DNA from: Halovivax gelatinilyticus
Lineage (GTDB): Archaea; Halobacteriota; Halobacteria; Halobacteriales; Natrialbaceae
Assembly: GCF_024300625.1 (NCBI RefSeq)
Contig: NZ_CP101322.1
Coordinates: forward strand, 1 to 43,991
Direction of reading: 5' to 3'
Length of the DNA: 43,991 nucleotides
The notes under the pieces were generated by a model. It was not told where the DNA came from. It was given only the letters and a program-made list of their open reading frames with translations, and ran no database searches. The translations under genes and the position numbers were made by a program. Positions 41,717 to 43,991 of this stretch are shown piece by piece (the stretch's first letter is position 1; the number at the start of each line of letters is the position of its first letter).

Positions 41717-42455
41717 GGGACTCTGTCTAGGTTATCACCTCCTCAGCTGGCGTTCGGCCACCGAGTGCCTGATTCGGCCGATCATGATTATAGTGGTGTC
41801 AGAAGCGCCTGCGCCAGCGGCGTGGACTTGACTGCCCCGCCAGAAGGTGTGAATTCGGTCAATCCGATTCGAGACTGTCTAAAACCACTCTTCGACGTGA
41901 TGTCGGTCACTGTAGTCGAGCTGACCGCTCAATTCGTGGCGAGCGAGGGCAATCACATAGTCGCCAGCATCGTCGAGAAACGCTGTCTCGACGATTTCGC
42001 GTTTCTCCGTCAGCCGGTGGAGGAAAGCCGCCGCCGGGTCAGTCTCCCGGCGGCCGAAGGCGTAGATTCCGAACAAAGCTTAGGTTCGGTATCGATCGCG
42101 GCGTACAGCCACTTCTTCTCGCCATCGACCTCGATCTGTTTCTCGTCGACTGCGACCCGCGCCGGCTCCGCAGTTGGCGGGTCACTCTGTGCCTCCGACA
42201 GTGTGTGCTTCCAGTTCCAGATTGTTCCGTAAGAGCGGTCAGTGCCGAGTAATTCGAGCACTGAGACACCTCCGGAACCGTCAATCCCATCGAATGGGGG
42301 CGTATCTCGATTACCCTGACGGGCGTCGGGGTGCGCTCGTTCTCTCAACCCTCATCACAATCGACGCCGAAGCTCTCTGAACAGGTCGATGAGTTGCATG
42401 AGTACTTCTCGCCACCAGCTTCTCGTCCCTCAAACTCTCATCTAGCCAGAGCCCC
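41717..42455 (-). mobile_element. Decayed IS6-family insertion sequence
   Basis: 739 bases bounded by imperfect inverted repeats: GGGACTCTGTCTAG (41717-41730) and the inverse GGGGCTCTGGCTAG (42442-42455), 12 of 14 bases alike. The length and the inner transposase remnant fit haloarchaeal IS6-family elements. No 8-bp target duplication is visible at the outer edges, so either an edge has drifted or the copy arose by recombination. It lies between the PLD-fold gene and the second helicase copy. Confidence 0.7.
41727..42399 (-). pseudogene. IS6-family transposase, frameshifted
   Basis: From an ATG at 42399 the frame opens MQLIDLFRELRRRL and stops. A second frame carries SVLELLGTDRSYGTIWNWKH, then VAVDEKQIEVDGEKKWLYAA (first catalytic Asp of the DDE triad within VAVDE). 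A third frame continues TDPAAAFLHRLTEK and ARHELSGQLDYSDRHHVEEW. Traces of the end, such as RTPAEEV, finish at 41727. At least three disruptions are needed to read one IS6 transposase (about 210-220 aa), so it is inactive. Confidence 0.8.
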
Positions 42456-42481
42456 AGCACGATAAGGACCTGAAACTCCTA

Positions 42482-42488
42482 TTTATTA
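42482..42488 (+). promoter_or_regulatory. TATA-like box before the second helicase copy
   Basis: TTTATTA at 42482-42488 lies just outside the IS6 remnant and 42 bases before the ATG at 42531. It would give a short leader. The second helicase may therefore have its own promoter. Confidence 0.35.
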
Positions 42489-42530
42489 GATCTGGTTAAT
42501 GCTATAAGGGTGGCAGGTAAACCATCCGAT

Positions 42531-43991
42531 ATGGAATATGCTGACAAGCACACAGATTTTGACCGGTTTGATGATTCTGTCCAGACTCTCCTTGAGGGGA
42601 TAGTTTTCAATCGGCAGCTATGGAGCGGTGATGCAGATGCAGATACCGTCACTGATGCACTCAAGTATCACCAGCGTCCTGTCCAGCGTCCTGATTATCA
42701 ACCCTACGCAGGTGATGACCCATATATCCAAGAAATTCTCAACGATGTCCTCGGATTTGAAGGGCTGATCCCGTTCCAGGAGCAGTGTTGGAGCTTACTC
42801 CATGAAATGCAGGATACGAGAGTTCGTGAAAACAACTCAAGGGGCGCAATTCTTTCTGCTCCGACCGGCTTCGGTAAAACAGAGGGATTCGCCGGACCGG
42901 TTTTTCACGACCATGCAATGAACAACGGTAAGGGATTCGGTAAAGTCGCGATCGTCTATCCTCGAAATGCACTCCTCGAGGATCAGTTAGAGCGGTTCCT
43001 CGTCACCATCCACAAAATGAACCGCCGCCACAATGCCGATATCTCAATTGGGATCTACAATGGCGATGTCCGTCCATCGAACGGCGATATCTTCCGGAGT
43101 CCTCTGATCAACCAAGGGGAGTTCACAATAGCACAATGGACGGGTGGAGACGAACCCGTTCCGTTCAACTTCAACTACGACCGTAATAACGAGACGTACA
43201 CCCTCGATGCGTCCCGAGGACCGACGTTCAGCGAGCGAACAATTAAACTCTCGAGAGACGCCGTCCGTAACGACGTTCCCGACATCCTACTCACGACGAT
43301 AAACTCACTGGAGAACTTCGCTCTCAAGCCGAACTACGACATCATTGATGAGTTTCGAACGATTATTTTCGATGAAGTTCATCTATATCGCGGAACATAC
43401 GGGGCTCACGCTGCGAACGTCATCAGGAATACGAAACGGTCGATCGAAGAGCGCGTTGGAGACGAAGCGGGCATGCTCTTTATCGGGTCAAGTGCGACCA
43501 TCGACCGACCCAAGCAATTTGGCTCTGACCTCTTCGACATCAACCGAGAGAACATAGCCGTCGTCGAAACTAGCCCAGAAGATAAACGTGAATCGGATGA
43601 CACCGAGCACTTCCACTTCGTCGCATCTAACGAAGATGTCGCAACAAGTTCCACGTTCATTCAGCAGATTCTCCTATTTTCCCACGCTCTGCTTCAGGAG
43701 AGCGACGGACGAGATCGCAAAAAGGCACTGGCGTTCATTGACAGTGTAAGCCAGGTAAACCAGCGCTATTTCCAGATTCGAGATTTCGAACGGGAAAACC
43801 GCTGGCAGTATCACGATAAAGCGCCAGATGACTGGCGTCAAATCGCACAAGAGACTCCATATCAGACTGCTCTCCCGGCCCAGACGACACCTGGACACGA
43901 GTTTATCGAGAATGATTTCAACATTCAGCAAACGTCGGCCGATCTCCGTCTTCGAGCCGAGGAGTTCGGAGAGACGGATCTCATTTTAAGC
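42531..43991 (+). CDS. Second DpdJ-like YprA-type helicase, cut by the window end
   Basis: 487 codons open to the last base, without a stop. It begins MEYADKHTDFDRFDDSVQTL and lines up along its length with the 1347-aa helicase at 37245: motif I SAPTGFGKTEGF (about 109-120), then TTINSLENFALKPNYDIIDE, DEVH (281-284; IIFDEVHLYRGTYGAHAAN), and SSATIDRPKQF (about 319-329). The window ends at ETDLILS, just before the motif V segment. The two copies share most motif blocks but differ in between, so they are diverged paralogues, not a recent duplication. Base composition is lower in GC than in the first copy. It probably opens another module of the same system class beyond the window. Confidence 0.8.
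   Translation, partial: MEYADKHTDFDRFDDSVQTLLEGIVFNRQLWSGDADADTVTDALKYHQRPVQRPDYQPYAGDDPYIQEILNDVLGFEGLIPFQEQCWSLLHEMQDTRVRENNSRGAILSAPTGFGKTEGFAGPVFHDHAMNNGKGFGKVAIVYPRNALLEDQLERFLVTIHKMNRRHNADISIGIYNGDVRPSNGDIFRSPLINQGEFTIAQWTGGDEPVPFNFNYDRNNETYTLDASRGPTFSERTIKLSRDAVRNDVPDILLTTINSLENFALKPNYDIIDEFRTIIFDEVHLYRGTYGAHAANVIRNTKRSIEERVGDEAGMLFIGSSATIDRPKQFGSDLFDINRENIAVVETSPEDKRESDDTEHFHFVASNEDVATSSTFIQQILLFSHALLQESDGRDRKKALAFIDSVSQVNQRYFQIRDFERENRWQYHDKAPDDWRQIAQETPYQTALPAQTTPGHEFIENDFNIQQTSADLRLRAEEFGETDLILS

Noticed and set aside
41765-42232. 155-aa plus-strand open frame
   Set aside because: It is the antisense of the IS6 transposase remnant, whose minus-strand reading shows clear family text.
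11-43991. CRISPR arrays near the RAMP operon or elsewhere
   Set aside because: No regularly spaced direct repeats were noticed by eye; absence of an array also fits the HRAMP type.

Overview
The window looks like a haloarchaeal (class Halobacteria) accessory region. Its proteins are very acidic, it carries Tat-type lipoprotein and archaeosortase-type surface proteins, AT-rich TATA boxes lie about 25 bases before leaderless starts, and it holds haloarchaeal-type IS6 transposase debris. It looks like the edge of a chromosome or megaplasmid followed by a large defence island. No tRNA, rRNA, CRISPR array or intact integrase was seen.

Layout. 0-4.3 kb: ordinary genes (Tat lipoprotein, small two-helix membrane protein, saccharopine-dehydrogenase-like reductase, broken carotenoid oxygenase, pirin). 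4.3-6.8 kb: a lower-GC transferred patch with a two-gene PD-(D/E)XK nuclease cassette and gene debris (a probable IS200/IS605 end hairpin, a piece resembling a B-family DNA polymerase palm, and a possible HNH-protein tail). 6.8-10.8 kb: a giant secreted hydrolase/GLUG/CARDB-like surface protein with a PGF-CTERM-like anchor. 11-16.2 kb: an operon read leftwards that matches the HRAMP type of highly derived class 1 CRISPR-Cas locus: zinc-ribbon protein, Cas7-like RAMP, conserved unknown protein, a 29-residue Cys-rich mini-ORF, Cas5-like RAMP, DEDD exonuclease, and an HNH nuclease just behind. A small winged-helix gene diverges from it. 16.8-22.3 kb: a divergent pair, an SF2 helicase and a DNA-binding adaptor, that share the same beta-sandwich and helix-hairpin-helix modules.

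22.3-41.7 kb: a large array built around YprA/MrfA-type helicases. Read leftwards from 36.9 kb: a Cas4-like nuclease fused to a Dna2/Upf1-like helicase, a 1578-aa DEAH helicase with a C-terminal Cys4 (DUF1998) domain, two small proteins, a 974-aa P-loop ATPase with zinc ribbons, and a coiled-coil protein, most with 4-nt start/stop overlaps. Read rightwards from 37.2 kb: a 1347-aa second YprA-type helicase and a 146-aa single-HKD phospholipase-D-fold nuclease. The gene set resembles Dpd (DpdG/H/J/K-like parts), DISARM and the ARMADA/BRIGADE classes. No modification gene is present here: no DpdA-type transglycosylase and no methyltransferase.

41.7-44 kb: a decayed IS6-family element, then the 5' part of a second, diverged copy of the 1347-aa helicase that runs off the window. 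A second, tandem module of the same kind may therefore begin there. All functional statements come from motif reading. No database search was run, and family assignments beyond the visible motifs are inference.
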